NCBI RefSeq assembly: GCF_036227325.1
Contig: NZ_CP109467.1
Span: 5,580,001-5,644,000 of the forward strand
DNA length: 64,000 nucleotides
Direction of reading: 5' to 3'
Source: Streptomyces sp. NBC_01465
GTDB lineage: Bacteria; Actinomycetota; Actinomycetes; Streptomycetales; Streptomycetaceae
This document shows, piece after piece, positions 33,466-41,468 of this stretch; positions within the stretch are counted from its first letter, which is position 1; each line of letters begins with the position of its first letter. The translations under genes were made by a program, and so were the position numbers. The notes beneath the pieces were generated by a model that saw nothing but the letters and a program-made list of their open reading frames with translations, was not told the DNA's origin and searched no databases.

Positions 33466-33509
33466 GGGCCGCGGAACCCCACCCGGGATCCGCGGCCCTT
33501 TTGTTTGTT
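33466..33509 (+). terminator. Attenuator: intrinsic terminator in the wblC leader
   Basis: A perfect ten-base stem, GGGCCGCGGA (33466-33475) with TCCGCGGCCC (33489-33498), a 13-base loop, then TTTTGTTTGTT (33499-33509). A T-run like this is unusual in a 72% G+C genome. TCCGCGG at 33409-33415, inside the uORF, is fully complementary to CCGCGGA at 33469-33475 and could form an antiterminator when not covered by a ribosome. A second hairpin (TCCGGTC/GACCGGA, 33527-33545) lies between the T-run and the wblC ribosome site. Confidence 0.85.
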
Positions 33510-33571
33510 CTGGGCCACCAGCAACCTCCGGTCAAACAGACCGGAACAACCAGACGAGGAACGAAACCACC

Positions 33572-33976
33572 GTGCAGACCACCCTGCAGACCGAAGCGCA
33601 GACCACAGCGCACACGGCAGTGCACGCCCCGTCCGTCCCGCCCTCGCAGACACTCCCGCCCCCTGACGCCCAGAAGGACCCCACCTTGACTCCGCTCACC
33701 TCGCTCACCGCTCTCGACGACGCCATCGAGAACCTCGGCGTCCCCGTCCCCTGCCGCTCGTACGACCCCGAGGTCTTCTTCGCCGAGACCCCGGCCGACG
33801 TCGAGTACGCCAAGTCGCTCTGCGGCACCTGCCCGCTGGTCGAGGCCTGCCTCGCCGGTGCCAAGGAGCGTCGTGAGCCCTGGGGTGTCTGGGGTGGCGA
33901 GCTCTTCGTCCAGGGTGTTGTCGTCGCCCGCAAGCGTCCGCGTGGCCGTCCGCGCAAGAACCCGGTCGCGGCATGA
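33572..33976 (+). CDS. wblC: WblC/WhiB7 iron-sulfur transcription regulator
   Basis: A 134-residue redox-sensitive activator that switches on intrinsic resistance to translation-targeting antibiotics by binding the primary sigma factor and AT-rich promoter DNA. The Fe-S cysteines are C61, C84, C87 and C93; the GVWGG turn is at 105-109; the AT-hook RGRPRKN at 124-130 is diagnostic of the WhiB7 subgroup. GTG 33572 follows GAGGA at normal spacing; the first ~40 residues are a low-complexity Thr/Pro/Gln extension, so a shorter start such as TTG 33685 is possible. The stop overlaps the next ATG (ATGA). Neighbours uvrD2 and the ABC1 kinase match the mycobacterial whiB7 locus. Confidence 0.96.
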   Translation: MQTTLQTEAQTTAHTAVHAPSVPPSQTLPPPDAQKDPTLTPLTSLTALDDAIENLGVPVPCRSYDPEVFFAETPADVEYAKSLCGTCPLVEACLAGAKERREPWGVWGGELFVQGVVVARKRPRGRPRKNPVAA

Positions 33977-34302
33977 ACCTCACCGGCCCCGGAACCATCG
34001 ACCGACCCAGCACGCACGAACCCCAGAAGCAGGACCCGATGAGCACCTCCACCAACGAGCCGTCCGGCTCCGCAACCCCCGTCGTCACCACCATCGGCGC
34101 CACCGCGTCGCGTCAGAACAGGACCCGCGAAATGCAACTCATCCCAGAAGCCATGGCTCGTGCGCATATGCACGAACGCATGCGTGAAGCCGAGGCGGAA
34201 CGCCAGGCCCTGCGCCTGGTCGCCGCCCGGCGCATGCAGCGGCGCGCCGAGCGCGTCTCCCAGCGCGCCCGCCGCGCGCTGGCCATGGCCGTCATGCAGT
34301 AA
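33973..34302 (+). CDS. Small hypothetical protein co-transcribed with wblC
   Basis: A 109-residue protein whose ATG at 33973 overlaps the wblC stop (ATGA), so it should be made whenever wblC is. An internal ATG at 34039 would give a shorter form starting MSTSTNEPSG. The first half is low-complexity; the second half (residues 58-109) is a highly basic helix rich in Arg, Ala, Met and Glu (MARAHMHERMREAEAERQAL onward), likely a coiled coil or nucleic-acid-binding helix. No known family is recognised. The coupling makes it a candidate helper in the antibiotic response. Confidence 0.65.
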   Translation: MNLTGPGTIDRPSTHEPQKQDPMSTSTNEPSGSATPVVTTIGATASRQNRTREMQLIPEAMARAHMHERMREAEAERQALRLVAARRMQRRAERVSQRARRALAMAVMQ

Positions 34303-34320
34303 GAGAGAGACACACCTCCC

Positions 34321-34350
34321 GTGGGGCCGGTCCGAAAGGGCCGGCCCCAC
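34321..34350. terminator. Terminator between the wblC operon and the ABC1 kinase gene
   Basis: A 13-bp stem closed by a GAAA tetraloop: GTGGGGCCGG (34321-34330) with CCGGCCCCAC (34341-34350) plus three inner pairs. It serves both converging genes. Confidence 0.88.
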
Positions 34351-34357
34351 GGCGCGT

Positions 34358-35731
34358 TCACGCCTCCGCCGCCTCTTCCTCTTCCTCCAGCAGGAACCCC
34401 GGCAGCCAGGTCTCCAACTCGTCGCGCAGCCGCACCGTCGCACCCAGCTGGCAGAGCACCCCGATGGTGCTCAGCGTCACCCGGTGGATCAGCAGATAAC
34501 TCGGCGGGAGATTCAGCTGCTTGCCCAACTGGTGCGCGGGGGAGCGGGGATCGGCGATCCTGGCGGCCTGCGCGCGTATCCAGCCACGGCTGAAGGTGAA
34601 CTCCTCCGCCTGCGCCGGCTCGATGATCGGCAGCAGATAGTCCAGAACTGCGTCCGGGTCGAGGTCTATGGACTCCTTGACGAACCCCTCCTCACGGAGC
34701 AGTTCGTACACCGCCTCGGCGTTGCCCTCGAGCGTCATCCGCAACGATTCCCCGATCGTGGCCGGCCACCCTCCCGGCAGCCGGTCCACCGTCCCGAAGT
34801 CCAGCACCCCGAGCCGCCAGCCACCCTCCTCCGCACCGTCACCCTCGCTCTCCGGCGGTGGCAGCAGACGGAAGTTCCCCGGGTGCGGATCGGCGTGCAG
34901 CAGTCCCGTGCGCGCGGGCCCCGAGAAGAGGAACCCGGCGAGCAACTGCCCGGCCCTGTCGCGCTGTTCCTCCGTACCGTCCGTGATGATCTCGGCCAGC
35001 GGTATCCCGTCGATCCACTCCGTCACCAGCACCTGGTCGACCTGGTGCACCACATCCGGCACCATCACGTCGGGATCCCCCGCGAACTCCGCCGCATGGT
35101 CCCGCTGGGACTGCGCCTCCAGCGCGTAGTCCAGCTCCTCCGACACCCGGTCGCGCAGTTCGGAGATGAGCGGCTTGATGTCCATGCCCGGGATGAGCGG
35201 GCCCAGCAGCCGGGCGAACCGGGCCAGTTGATTGAGGTCCGAGAGCAGCGCCGCACCCGCCCCCGGGTACTGCACCTTCACCGCGACCTCGCGCCCGTCG
35301 TGCCACACCGCCCGGTGCACCTGGCCGATCGACGCCGCCGCCGACGGCTTGTCCTCGAACTCCAGGAACAACTCCCGCCACTCCTCGCCGAGCCGCTCCT
35401 CCAGTACGGAGTGGACCGTGCGGGTCGGCATCGGCGGAGCCGCCTCCTGCAGCTTGGTCAGCGCCGCCCGGTAGGGTCCCGCGACCTCCTCGGGAAGTGC
35501 GGACTCGAAGACGGAGAGAGCCTGGCCGAACTTCATCGCACCGCCCTTCAGCTCACCCAGAACCTTGAACAGCTGCTCCGCGGTGCGCTGCTGAAGCTCA
35601 CGCGCCACGATCTCCGCGGACTTCCCTCCGATCCGCTTGCCCAGGCCCCAGGTGGCACGACCGGCGAAACCCAAGGGAAGGGCGGCCAGCTTGGCAGTAC
35701 GAGTGACCGCCTTCCGGGGAAGATCAGACAT
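34358..35731 (-). CDS. ABC1/UbiB-family atypical kinase
   Basis: A 457-residue member of the ABC1 (UbiB/COQ8) family. Family motifs: the N-terminal KxGQ (MKFGQALS near residue 53), the Ala-rich nucleotide loop PSAAASIGQVHRA near 115, LVTEWIDG near 222, the catalytic DPHPGNF near 268, and LDFG near 302. COQ8-type proteins are ATPases that support isoprenoid-quinone synthesis; whether this one acts in menaquinone metabolism is unknown. ATG 35731 starts MSDLPRKAVTRTAK; the open frame reaches further upstream without a ribosome site. The mycobacterial homologue (Rv3197) also sits beside whiB7 and has been linked to macrolide resistance. Confidence 0.93.
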   Translation of the reverse strand: MSDLPRKAVTRTAKLAALPLGFAGRATWGLGKRIGGKSAEIVARELQQRTAEQLFKVLGELKGGAMKFGQALSVFESALPEEVAGPYRAALTKLQEAAPPMPTRTVHSVLEERLGEEWRELFLEFEDKPSAAASIGQVHRAVWHDGREVAVKVQYPGAGAALLSDLNQLARFARLLGPLIPGMDIKPLISELRDRVSEELDYALEAQSQRDHAAEFAGDPDVMVPDVVHQVDQVLVTEWIDGIPLAEIITDGTEEQRDRAGQLLAGFLFSGPARTGLLHADPHPGNFRLLPPPESEGDGAEEGGWRLGVLDFGTVDRLPGGWPATIGESLRMTLEGNAEAVYELLREEGFVKESIDLDPDAVLDYLLPIIEPAQAEEFTFSRGWIRAQAARIADPRSPAHQLGKQLNLPPSYLLIHRVTLSTIGVLCQLGATVRLRDELETWLPGFLLEEEEEAAEA

Positions 35732-35772
35732 GCGCCCCTCCAGTTCCCAGACTGCCGTGGTGCGTACGGCGG

Positions 35773-36909
35773 TTACCCGGCCATTGTGGCGTGCTGTGCC
35801 CCAACCCCCGAGGCCCGCTCCCCTCCAGTCTTCCCACCAGCGCTGTTCCCAGCTGCGCCGCACCCGCATTCCGCATGCGGCGGAATCCGTGCCGCACGCC
35901 AGTCGAGGAGCGGGAGCGACGCCTCCCACCGCGTCCCCGTCGCCGTGGGCAGCCCTCCGTCGAGGTACGACAACGCATGCGCCGCGGCCAGTCCCGCCAC
36001 CGCCGTCGCCAGACCCAGATCGCACGCCACCGCCGTGGAGCGCCGGCCCGACCGCCACTGCGCCACCATCCGCGGCCACCCCGGATCACGGTCCGCCCGC
36101 CGCAGCGCCAGACACCCCGCACACGCCGACCCGCCCGGCAGCACCAGCGGCCCCACCACACCGGTCCCCTCGACCACCCCCGCGTACAGATGGGGTGTCC
36201 CCGTCGCGATCCACTCCGCTGCCGCACCCGGATCCGGCACATAGGCATCGAAGCCGTCCCGCGGGGCGACGATCACCAGGGACAGCCCGGCCTCGCCTCC
36301 CGCGCGCGGCGGCGCGCCGGTCGCGACACGCCGCACCAGTCGCCGGGCTGCGACATCCCGCCGCTCGCCGACGGCTTCTTCCGGCAGTCCGCCGGGGGCC
36401 ACGTCCCACGGCTCCGTACACCCCCCGTCCAGTACGTCCACGCGCCCGACCCCGGAGGCGGAGAGCACCGCGGCGACCGCCGCGCCGACCCTGCCCGCGC
36501 CCCGCACCTGCACCCGCATCGACCGGCGCGCCGCCAGCCGCTCCAGTGCGCCGCCGGGTTCCGGGTGGACGGTGGAGAGGGACGCCAGATCGGGGCGCAG
36601 CCGGTCGAGGGCCCCGTCCCTTTTCCGCAGCGCGTCGACCGCCGAGCCGTGCCCGGCCGGATCGTCCAGCACCCCGGCCTTCTCCAACTCGGCCACCAGC
36701 GCGTCGACATGGCCGTCCGGCAGGTCCAGCTTCCGGCCCTCCTCGCGCAGCAGCTCCAGACCGCGGGTGCCGTCCAGCAGGGCGAGAAGGCAGCCCGTCG
36801 CCGGGTCCACAGGACCGAGAACCACCGCGTGCGCGGGTGTCACTCCGAACTGCACCCGGTCCCGCTCCCGCCATGCGCGCCGCAGCGCCGGCTTCACCAT
36901 CGGATGCAC
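35773..36909 (-). CDS. ThiF/E1-like protein (TOMM leader-binding-like)
   Basis: A 378-residue protein. The N-terminal ~110 residues resemble the winged-helix leader-peptide-binding region found in cyclodehydratase partners (VDPATGCLLALLDGTRGLELL, VDALVAELEKAGVLDD). A Rossmann-like E1 segment follows (VRGAGRVGAAVAAVLSASG near 135) and a CxxC pair (CAGC near 270) with another cysteine-rich turn (CGCG) near the C-terminus, both suited to zinc. No precursor peptide or cyclodehydratase is nearby, so a peptide-modifying role is unsupported. GTG 36909 or ATG 36900 starts the protein. The last ~30 residues are low-complexity. The gene order with whiB7 and the ABC1 kinase is conserved in mycobacteria. 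Confidence 0.82.
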   Translation of the reverse strand: MHPMVKPALRRAWRERDRVQFGVTPAHAVVLGPVDPATGCLLALLDGTRGLELLREEGRKLDLPDGHVDALVAELEKAGVLDDPAGHGSAVDALRKRDGALDRLRPDLASLSTVHPEPGGALERLAARRSMRVQVRGAGRVGAAVAAVLSASGVGRVDVLDGGCTEPWDVAPGGLPEEAVGERRDVAARRLVRRVATGAPPRAGGEAGLSLVIVAPRDGFDAYVPDPGAAAEWIATGTPHLYAGVVEGTGVVGPLVLPGGSACAGCLALRRADRDPGWPRMVAQWRSGRRSTAVACDLGLATAVAGLAAAHALSYLDGGLPTATGTRWEASLPLLDWRAARIPPHAECGCGAAGNSAGGKTGGERASGVGAQHATMAG

Positions 36910-36995
36910 GCGGACCGCCCCCGTTCCGTCTCCTTCGAATCCCCCGTCGGACCCGTTTGATCAGAATGCAGGAGGCGGGCGAGGGGTGCGGAAAG

Positions 36996-37004
36996 TTATC
37001 CACA
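36996..37004 (+). other. DnaA box upstream of the ThiF-like and SprT-like genes
   Basis: TTATCCACA matches the general bacterial DnaA-box consensus. It lies in the 199-base divergent spacer between the ThiF-like gene and the SprT-like gene. No second box is clustered with it. Confidence 0.45.
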
Positions 37005-37096
37005 GGCGTGGGGTATTAGTCGTTCAAATGGTGCACGCACGGAATGGATCACGTTCCAACCGCCCCGGAGGCGGGACTTCCCCCACTGACAGCGGG

Positions 37097-37111
37097 TAAC
37101 GTCGGGGCGTG
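37097..37111 (+). promoter_or_regulatory. -10 box of a probable leaderless SprT-like transcript
   Basis: TAACGT (37097-37102) lies six bases before GTG 37109; no ribosome site is present. Confidence 0.5.
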
Positions 37112-37705
37112 CCCGTCGACCCACTGCACACCGCCGGAAGTCCACCGCGCAGCGCGAAAAGCCAGCCGCCCCGCGGCTCGGCGACGAGCGCGGTCGAGGT
37201 CCGCCGATCAGCCCGGCGCAGCAGAACGGTGTCGGCGTACCGGGAGGGCGACCGCACCATCGTGCTCATCCCGGCCCGGATGTCGGAGGCGGAGGAGCAG
37301 CGCTGGGTGGGCGTGATGCTGGACAAACTCGCCGCCCAGGAGAGCAAGCGCATTCTCGGCGACGAAGAACTGACCGAGCGCGCCGAGCGGTTGTCCGCCC
37401 AGTATTTCGAAGGCCGCGCCCGGCCCGATTCGGTGCGATGGGTGACCAATCAGAACACCCGCTGGGGCTCCTGCACCCCCGCCGAGGGATCGATCAGACT
37501 CTCGCACCGGCTGCAGGGCATGCCGGAGTACGTCGTCGACTACGTCCTCGTCCACGAGCTGGCCCACCTCCTGGTGCCCGGCCACGGCCCGCGCTTCTGG
37601 CGCCTGCTCGAGGCCTATCCGCGCACCGAGCGTGCCCGGGGCTACCTCGAAGGGGTCGTCGCGGCCGACCGGCTGCCGCACCTCCCGGCAGCGCGCGGCG
37701 AGTAA
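37109..37705 (+). CDS. SprT/YgjP-like zinc metallopeptidase
   Basis: A 198-residue protein with the YgjP/WLM-type signature: TRWGSCTPAEGSIRLSHRLQ near residues 115-134 and the HELAH zinc motif near 149-153, followed by the third ligand in GHGPRFW. The first ~60 residues are basic and low-complexity. SprT-like proteases cut DNA-protein crosslinks in other organisms; YgjP proteins are less well known, so the role is unproven. The start GTG 37109 follows a -10 box by six bases. It diverges from the ThiF-like gene. Confidence 0.88.
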   Translation: MPVDPLHTAGSPPRSAKSQPPRGSATSAVEVRRSARRSRTVSAYREGDRTIVLIPARMSEAEEQRWVGVMLDKLAAQESKRILGDEELTERAERLSAQYFEGRARPDSVRWVTNQNTRWGSCTPAEGSIRLSHRLQGMPEYVVDYVLVHELAHLLVPGHGPRFWRLLEAYPRTERARGYLEGVVAADRLPHLPAARGE

Positions 37706-37823
37706 CGCTGCGTGATTGTGTACCGGGCCTGTACCGGGTCCGCCCCCACTTGTCCGGATCTCAGGTTTTGCCGTTAGCCTGGCGCGACGCAATCACCATC
37801 CGGATGGGGGACGGTCGTTACGC

Positions 37824-39407
37824 ATGGCCAGGGAATTCCAGCGCGGCCACAAGGCCAAGATCAGTGACCTCACAGCGGGGACGGATCTGTACGTAGGCGT
37901 GCAGATCGCCGGTCCCGGACTGACCTTCGACATCAGCTGTTTCGGCCTCGACGCCCATGAGCAGCTCTCCGACGACCGGTATTTCATCTTCTTCAACCAG
38001 CCGAAATCGCCGGAGGAGTCGGTTCAGCTCCTCGGTGCGCAGTCCGGCGACACCGAGTCGTTCCGCGTCACCCTCGACCGGATTCCGGCGAACATCCACA
38101 AGCTCTCCTTCACCGCGACTCTCGACGGTGCGGGACAGATGTCGCAGGTCGGACCCGGTTACATCCGGATCGTCGCGGGCGGTGAGGAGGTCGTACGGTA
38201 CGCGTTCACGGGCGCGGAGTTCACCACCGAGCGCGCGGTCATGCTGGGCGATTTCTACCTCAAGGACGTGTGGCGCTTCGCCGCGGTCGGCCAGGGCTTC
38301 GACGGCGGTCTCGACGCGCTGCTGAAGAACTTCGGCGGCGAGGTCGCCGAGGAGGAACCGGCCGCGCAGCCCCAGGCCGCACCGGCCTTCGGAGCACCCG
38401 CAGGCCCGCCCCCCGCGTTCGGCGCGCCCGCCGCCCCGCCGCAGCAGCAGCCCCAGGCCCCGCAGCCGGCCCCGTCGTTCGGCGCCCCGCCGCAGGCCCC
38501 CCAGCCTCCGGCGCCCGCTCCGTACAGCCCGCCGCCCGTGCACGCCGCGCCGACCATCGCCGCGCCGATGCCGCCGATGCCGGCGCAGGGCAGCCCGGTC
38601 CCGCCGCCTGCTCCGGCTCCGGCCCCGTACGGGCAGCAGCCTCCGCAGCAGCCGCAGTTCGGCCAGGTCCCGGGCCAGGCACCCGCGCCCTACGGCCAGC
38701 CCGCACCGTACGGACAACCCGCACCCCAGGGACAGGGCCAGCCCGGCGGAGGTCTCCAGGTCGCCCTGCAGAAGTATCGCGAGGCGCCCACCGGCCAGCG
38801 CTGGACCGCGCAGAACCACTACCTGATGCGCGCCGACCTCAGCGCCGACGCGACCCCCGTCCTCGCCCGCCAGGGCAGCATGGTGATGTACCAGGGCAAG
38901 GTCGACTTCGGCTACAAGGGTGCCGGTTTCGCGGGACGCATCGTCGGCAACGCCACCGGCCAGGAGATGCAGCTGATGCGCTGCACGGGCCAGGGGCAGA
39001 TCTTCTTCGCCGAGAACAGCGCCCATCTGCACACCATCGAGCTCCAGGGCGACGGCATCTGCGTCTCCGCCGAGAACGTCCTCGCCTTCGACGAGACCCT
39101 GCAGCACGAGGTCCGCAGGATCGAGGGCCACGGCATCCCGGGCGGCGCCCTGTTCACGATGCTCTTCCAGGGCACGGGAACCGTGGTCGTCAAGACCCAC
39201 GGCACCCCGGTCGTCCTCCCCGTCACCCCGACCACCTTCGCCGACTGCAACGCCGTCGTGGCCTGGTCGGCGGCGTCCCAGGTGATCGTCTCCAGCCAGG
39301 TCAGGCTGCGCCGCAACTCCTATCCCGGACACAGCGGCGAGACCGTGAACCTCCAGTTCCGGGGCGCACCCGGCAACTTCATCGTCGTCCAGCCCTACGA
39401 GGTCTGA
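37824..39407 (+). CDS. TerD-AIM24 fusion protein
   Basis: A 527-residue protein. Residues 1-175 form a TerD-type calcium-binding domain (DISCFGLDAHEQLSDDRYFIFFNQ, PANIHKLSFTATLDG, GAEFTTERAVMLGDFYLKDVWRFAAVGQGFDGGLDALLKNFG). A long linker rich in Pro, Ala and Gln covers about 176-310. Residues 311-527 form an AIM24 domain (RADLSADATPVLARQGSMVMYQGKV, NVLAFDETLQHEV). TerD proteins act in tellurite, phage and stress responses; AIM24 domains resemble mitochondrial inner-membrane organisers. ATG 37824 gives the TerD-type start MAREFQRGHKAKI. Two further AIM24 genes follow in one operon. A TAGCCT box lies near 37774. Confidence 0.9.
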   Translation: MAREFQRGHKAKISDLTAGTDLYVGVQIAGPGLTFDISCFGLDAHEQLSDDRYFIFFNQPKSPEESVQLLGAQSGDTESFRVTLDRIPANIHKLSFTATLDGAGQMSQVGPGYIRIVAGGEEVVRYAFTGAEFTTERAVMLGDFYLKDVWRFAAVGQGFDGGLDALLKNFGGEVAEEEPAAQPQAAPAFGAPAGPPPAFGAPAAPPQQQPQAPQPAPSFGAPPQAPQPPAPAPYSPPPVHAAPTIAAPMPPMPAQGSPVPPPAPAPAPYGQQPPQQPQFGQVPGQAPAPYGQPAPYGQPAPQGQGQPGGGLQVALQKYREAPTGQRWTAQNHYLMRADLSADATPVLARQGSMVMYQGKVDFGYKGAGFAGRIVGNATGQEMQLMRCTGQGQIFFAENSAHLHTIELQGDGICVSAENVLAFDETLQHEVRRIEGHGIPGGALFTMLFQGTGTVVVKTHGTPVVLPVTPTTFADCNAVVAWSAASQVIVSSQVRLRRNSYPGHSGETVNLQFRGAPGNFIVVQPYEV

Positions 39408-39418
39408 GGGAGCCCGTC

Positions 39419-40102
39419 ATGACACAGCAGCAGCTCGCGGGCTTCGCCCCGACCCCGATCGCCGCCCGCATGGAGAACCACGGCAGCACGATGCTCAAGG
39501 TCGCCATGCAGACCGGCAACGACCTCCTCGCCCGCACCGGTTCGATGGTCGCGTACGAGGGCTTCGTGCAGTACGAGCCGAACCCGCCCGCCGTCCGCCA
39601 GATCGCCCGCGACTGGATCACCGGCGAAGGCGCACCGCTCATGAAGTGCTCCGGCGACGGACTGCTCTACCTCGCCGACTACGGCGCGGACATCGTCGTC
39701 ATCAACCTCAACAACGACGCCCTCTCGGTCAACGGCACCAACCTCCTGGCCCTCGACGCATCCCTCCAGTGGGGCGTCGAGCGGGTCAAGGGCCTCGCCA
39801 AGTTCGCAGGCCAGGGCCTGTGGAACGTCAAGGTGTCGGGCACCGGCTGGGTCGCCATCACCTCGCGCGGCACACCGGTCGTCGTCGACTGCGGCCGAGG
39901 CGACGACGAGACGTACGTCGACCCGGACGCACTCGTCGCCTGGTCCCCGAACCTCAAGGTGAAGGGCAAGCGCAGCTTCAAGGCGTCCTCGCTGATCGGG
40001 CGGGGCAGCGGAGAGGCGTACCAGATGGGCTTCTCCGGCGAGGGAATCGTCGTCGTACAGCCGAGCGAGGACAGCACGGACCGCCTGCGGGCCCGGGGCT
40101 GA
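39419..40102 (+). CDS. AIM24 family protein (second of three)
   Basis: A 227-residue protein made almost wholly of an AIM24 domain: MLKVAMQTGNDLLARTGSMVAYEGFVQYE, CSGDGLLYLADYGADIVVINLNNDALSVNGTNLLALD, GLWNVKVSGTGWVAI, DALVAWSPNL and GFSGEGIVVVQPSE. It is 11 bases behind the TerD-AIM24 fusion and 16 before the third AIM24 gene. It lacks signal or membrane segments, so it is probably cytoplasmic or peripheral. Its biochemical role is not known; clustering suggests that the three form a complex. Confidence 0.9.
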   Translation: MTQQQLAGFAPTPIAARMENHGSTMLKVAMQTGNDLLARTGSMVAYEGFVQYEPNPPAVRQIARDWITGEGAPLMKCSGDGLLYLADYGADIVVINLNNDALSVNGTNLLALDASLQWGVERVKGLAKFAGQGLWNVKVSGTGWVAITSRGTPVVVDCGRGDDETYVDPDALVAWSPNLKVKGKRSFKASSLIGRGSGEAYQMGFSGEGIVVVQPSEDSTDRLRARG

Positions 40103-40118
40103 GGGGAGCGAACACACC

Positions 40119-40874
40119 ATGCAGAGCCCGCTTTTCAGCTACACGGAACAGCAGACCCAGGACCGGTACACCGCCCAGAACCCGCAGCTCCTGCGGGTCG
40201 CGCTGGCCGGGCACGACGACGTACTCGCCCGCAAAGGATCGATGGTCGCCTACCAGGGGCTGATCGAATTCGACGGCGAGTACCGGTCCCAGCAGCAGGG
40301 CCGCGCCCGCGCCGCCACCGGTGAGGGCCTGGACCTGATGCGCTGCTCGGGACAGGGCACCGTCTACTTCGCCAACCTCGCGCAGCACGTCCATGTCGTG
40401 GACGTCGACCACGAGGGCCTGGTCGTGGACAGCTCCTACGTCCTGGCGATGGACTCCTCGCTGAGCTACACCGTCGTCGCGGTGGACAGCCAGTACGGGA
40501 TCTCAGGATCCGGCAAGTACCAGCTCAACATCACCGGCCAGGGCAAGGTCGCGCTGATGACCTCGGGCCAGCCGCTGATGATGCAGGTCACGCCCGACAA
40601 GTACGTCAACGCCGACGCGGACGCCGTCGTCGCCTGGTCGGCGTCGCTGCGGGTGCAGATGCAGGCGCAGACCTACTCCTCGTCCGTCACCCGCAGGCGC
40701 GGCAACACCGGCGAGGGCTGGGAGCTCAGCTTCCTCGGCCAGGGCTTCGCGCTGGTCCAGCCGTCCGAGGTGATGCCCCCGCAGGGAGCGCAGATCGGAC
40801 AGGGCCTGGCCGCCCAGTACGGCATCGGGCAGCAGGGCGCGCGTGGCCAGAACCAGGGCAACGCCTGGAGCTAG
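40119..40874 (+). CDS. AIM24 family protein (third of three)
   Basis: A 251-residue AIM24 protein: LRVALAGHDDVLARKGSMVAYQGLIEFDGEY, DLMRCSGQGTVYFANLAQHVHVVDVDHEGLVVDSSYVLAMDSSL, KYQLNITGQGKVALMTSG, DAVVAWSASLRVQMQAQT and LGQGFALVQPSEV. The C-terminus adds a Gln/Gly-rich tail. It ends the TerD-AIM24 operon and is followed directly by a strong perfect hairpin. The pairwise likeness to the other two AIM24 domains points to local duplication. Confidence 0.9.
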   Translation: MQSPLFSYTEQQTQDRYTAQNPQLLRVALAGHDDVLARKGSMVAYQGLIEFDGEYRSQQQGRARAATGEGLDLMRCSGQGTVYFANLAQHVHVVDVDHEGLVVDSSYVLAMDSSLSYTVVAVDSQYGISGSGKYQLNITGQGKVALMTSGQPLMMQVTPDKYVNADADAVVAWSASLRVQMQAQTYSSSVTRRRGNTGEGWELSFLGQGFALVQPSEVMPPQGAQIGQGLAAQYGIGQQGARGQNQGNAWS

Positions 40875-40882
40875 CAGGCCAA

Positions 40883-40923
40883 TGTGTAAGGGGCGTCCGC
40901 CAATGGCGGACGCCCCTTACACA
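40883..40923. terminator. Perfect 19-bp-arm terminator after the AIM24 operon
   Basis: Arms TGTGTAAGGGGCGTCCGCC (40883-40901) and its exact complement (40905-40923) enclose a three-base loop. It lies between the converging AIM24 and NUDIX genes. Confidence 0.92.
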
Positions 40924-40937
40924 CACCTGTTTCCGGG

Positions 40938-41468
40938 CTACAGCGCCGCGCGCGTGCGCTCCACGAGCCGTACGACCGACGCATCGGCCACGCCCGCCAC
41001 CTCGTCGAAGGTGAACCAGCGCAGGTCCAGCGACTCCTCGCTGATCGCCTCCACCGCACCCGGCGGGGCCACCGCCGCGTACTGCACATCGAGATGCCAG
41101 TTGCAGGGCGCCGGAATCGGATGCCGGTCCAGGTTCACCGGACCGCCGGGAAGCAGCGCCAGCCCCTCGATCCCGGACTCCTCCGTCGCCTCGCGCAGCG
41201 CCGCGGCGGCCAGCGAAGCGTCGCCCGGCTCGCAGTGCCCGCCCATCTGGAGCCACATCTGCAGCTTCTTGTGGAGCGTGAGCAGTACGCGGCCGCGCTC
41301 CACGTCCACCACCAGCGCGCTCGCCGTGATGTGCCCGGCCTCGCAGGCCTTCCACATGCCGTCCGGATGCGCGGAGAGATGGTCCAGGTAGACCTGGCGC
41401 AGCTCAGCCTGTTCCTCCGTGCCCTCGTACGCCTTCAGTACGAGGGCCGCGTCGTCGTGCAGGGTCAC
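40938..41468 (-). CDS. NUDIX hydrolase
   Basis: A 176-residue NUDIX protein with the box GHCEPGDASLAAAALREATEESGI near residues 77-100, a variant with one extra residue pattern at the start (GHCEPGD for GGxxExGE). It should hydrolyse a nucleoside-diphosphate-linked compound; the substrate is unknown. ASALVVDVERGRVLLTLHKKLQMWLQMGG is the usual first strand-loop region. The GTG start at 41468 overlaps the stop of the upstream zincin gene (GTGA), so the two are coupled. Confidence 0.88.
   Translation of the reverse strand: MTLHDDAALVLKAYEGTEEQAELRQVYLDHLSAHPDGMWKACEAGHITASALVVDVERGRVLLTLHKKLQMWLQMGGHCEPGDASLAAAALREATEESGIEGLALLPGGPVNLDRHPIPAPCNWHLDVQYAAVAPPGAVEAISEESLDLRWFTFDEVAGVADASVVRLVERTRAAL

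Noticed and set aside
35773..36909. ThiF-like gene as part of a thiazole/oxazole-modified peptide cluster
   Set aside because: No precursor peptide, YcaO cyclodehydratase, dehydrogenase or exporter lies nearby.
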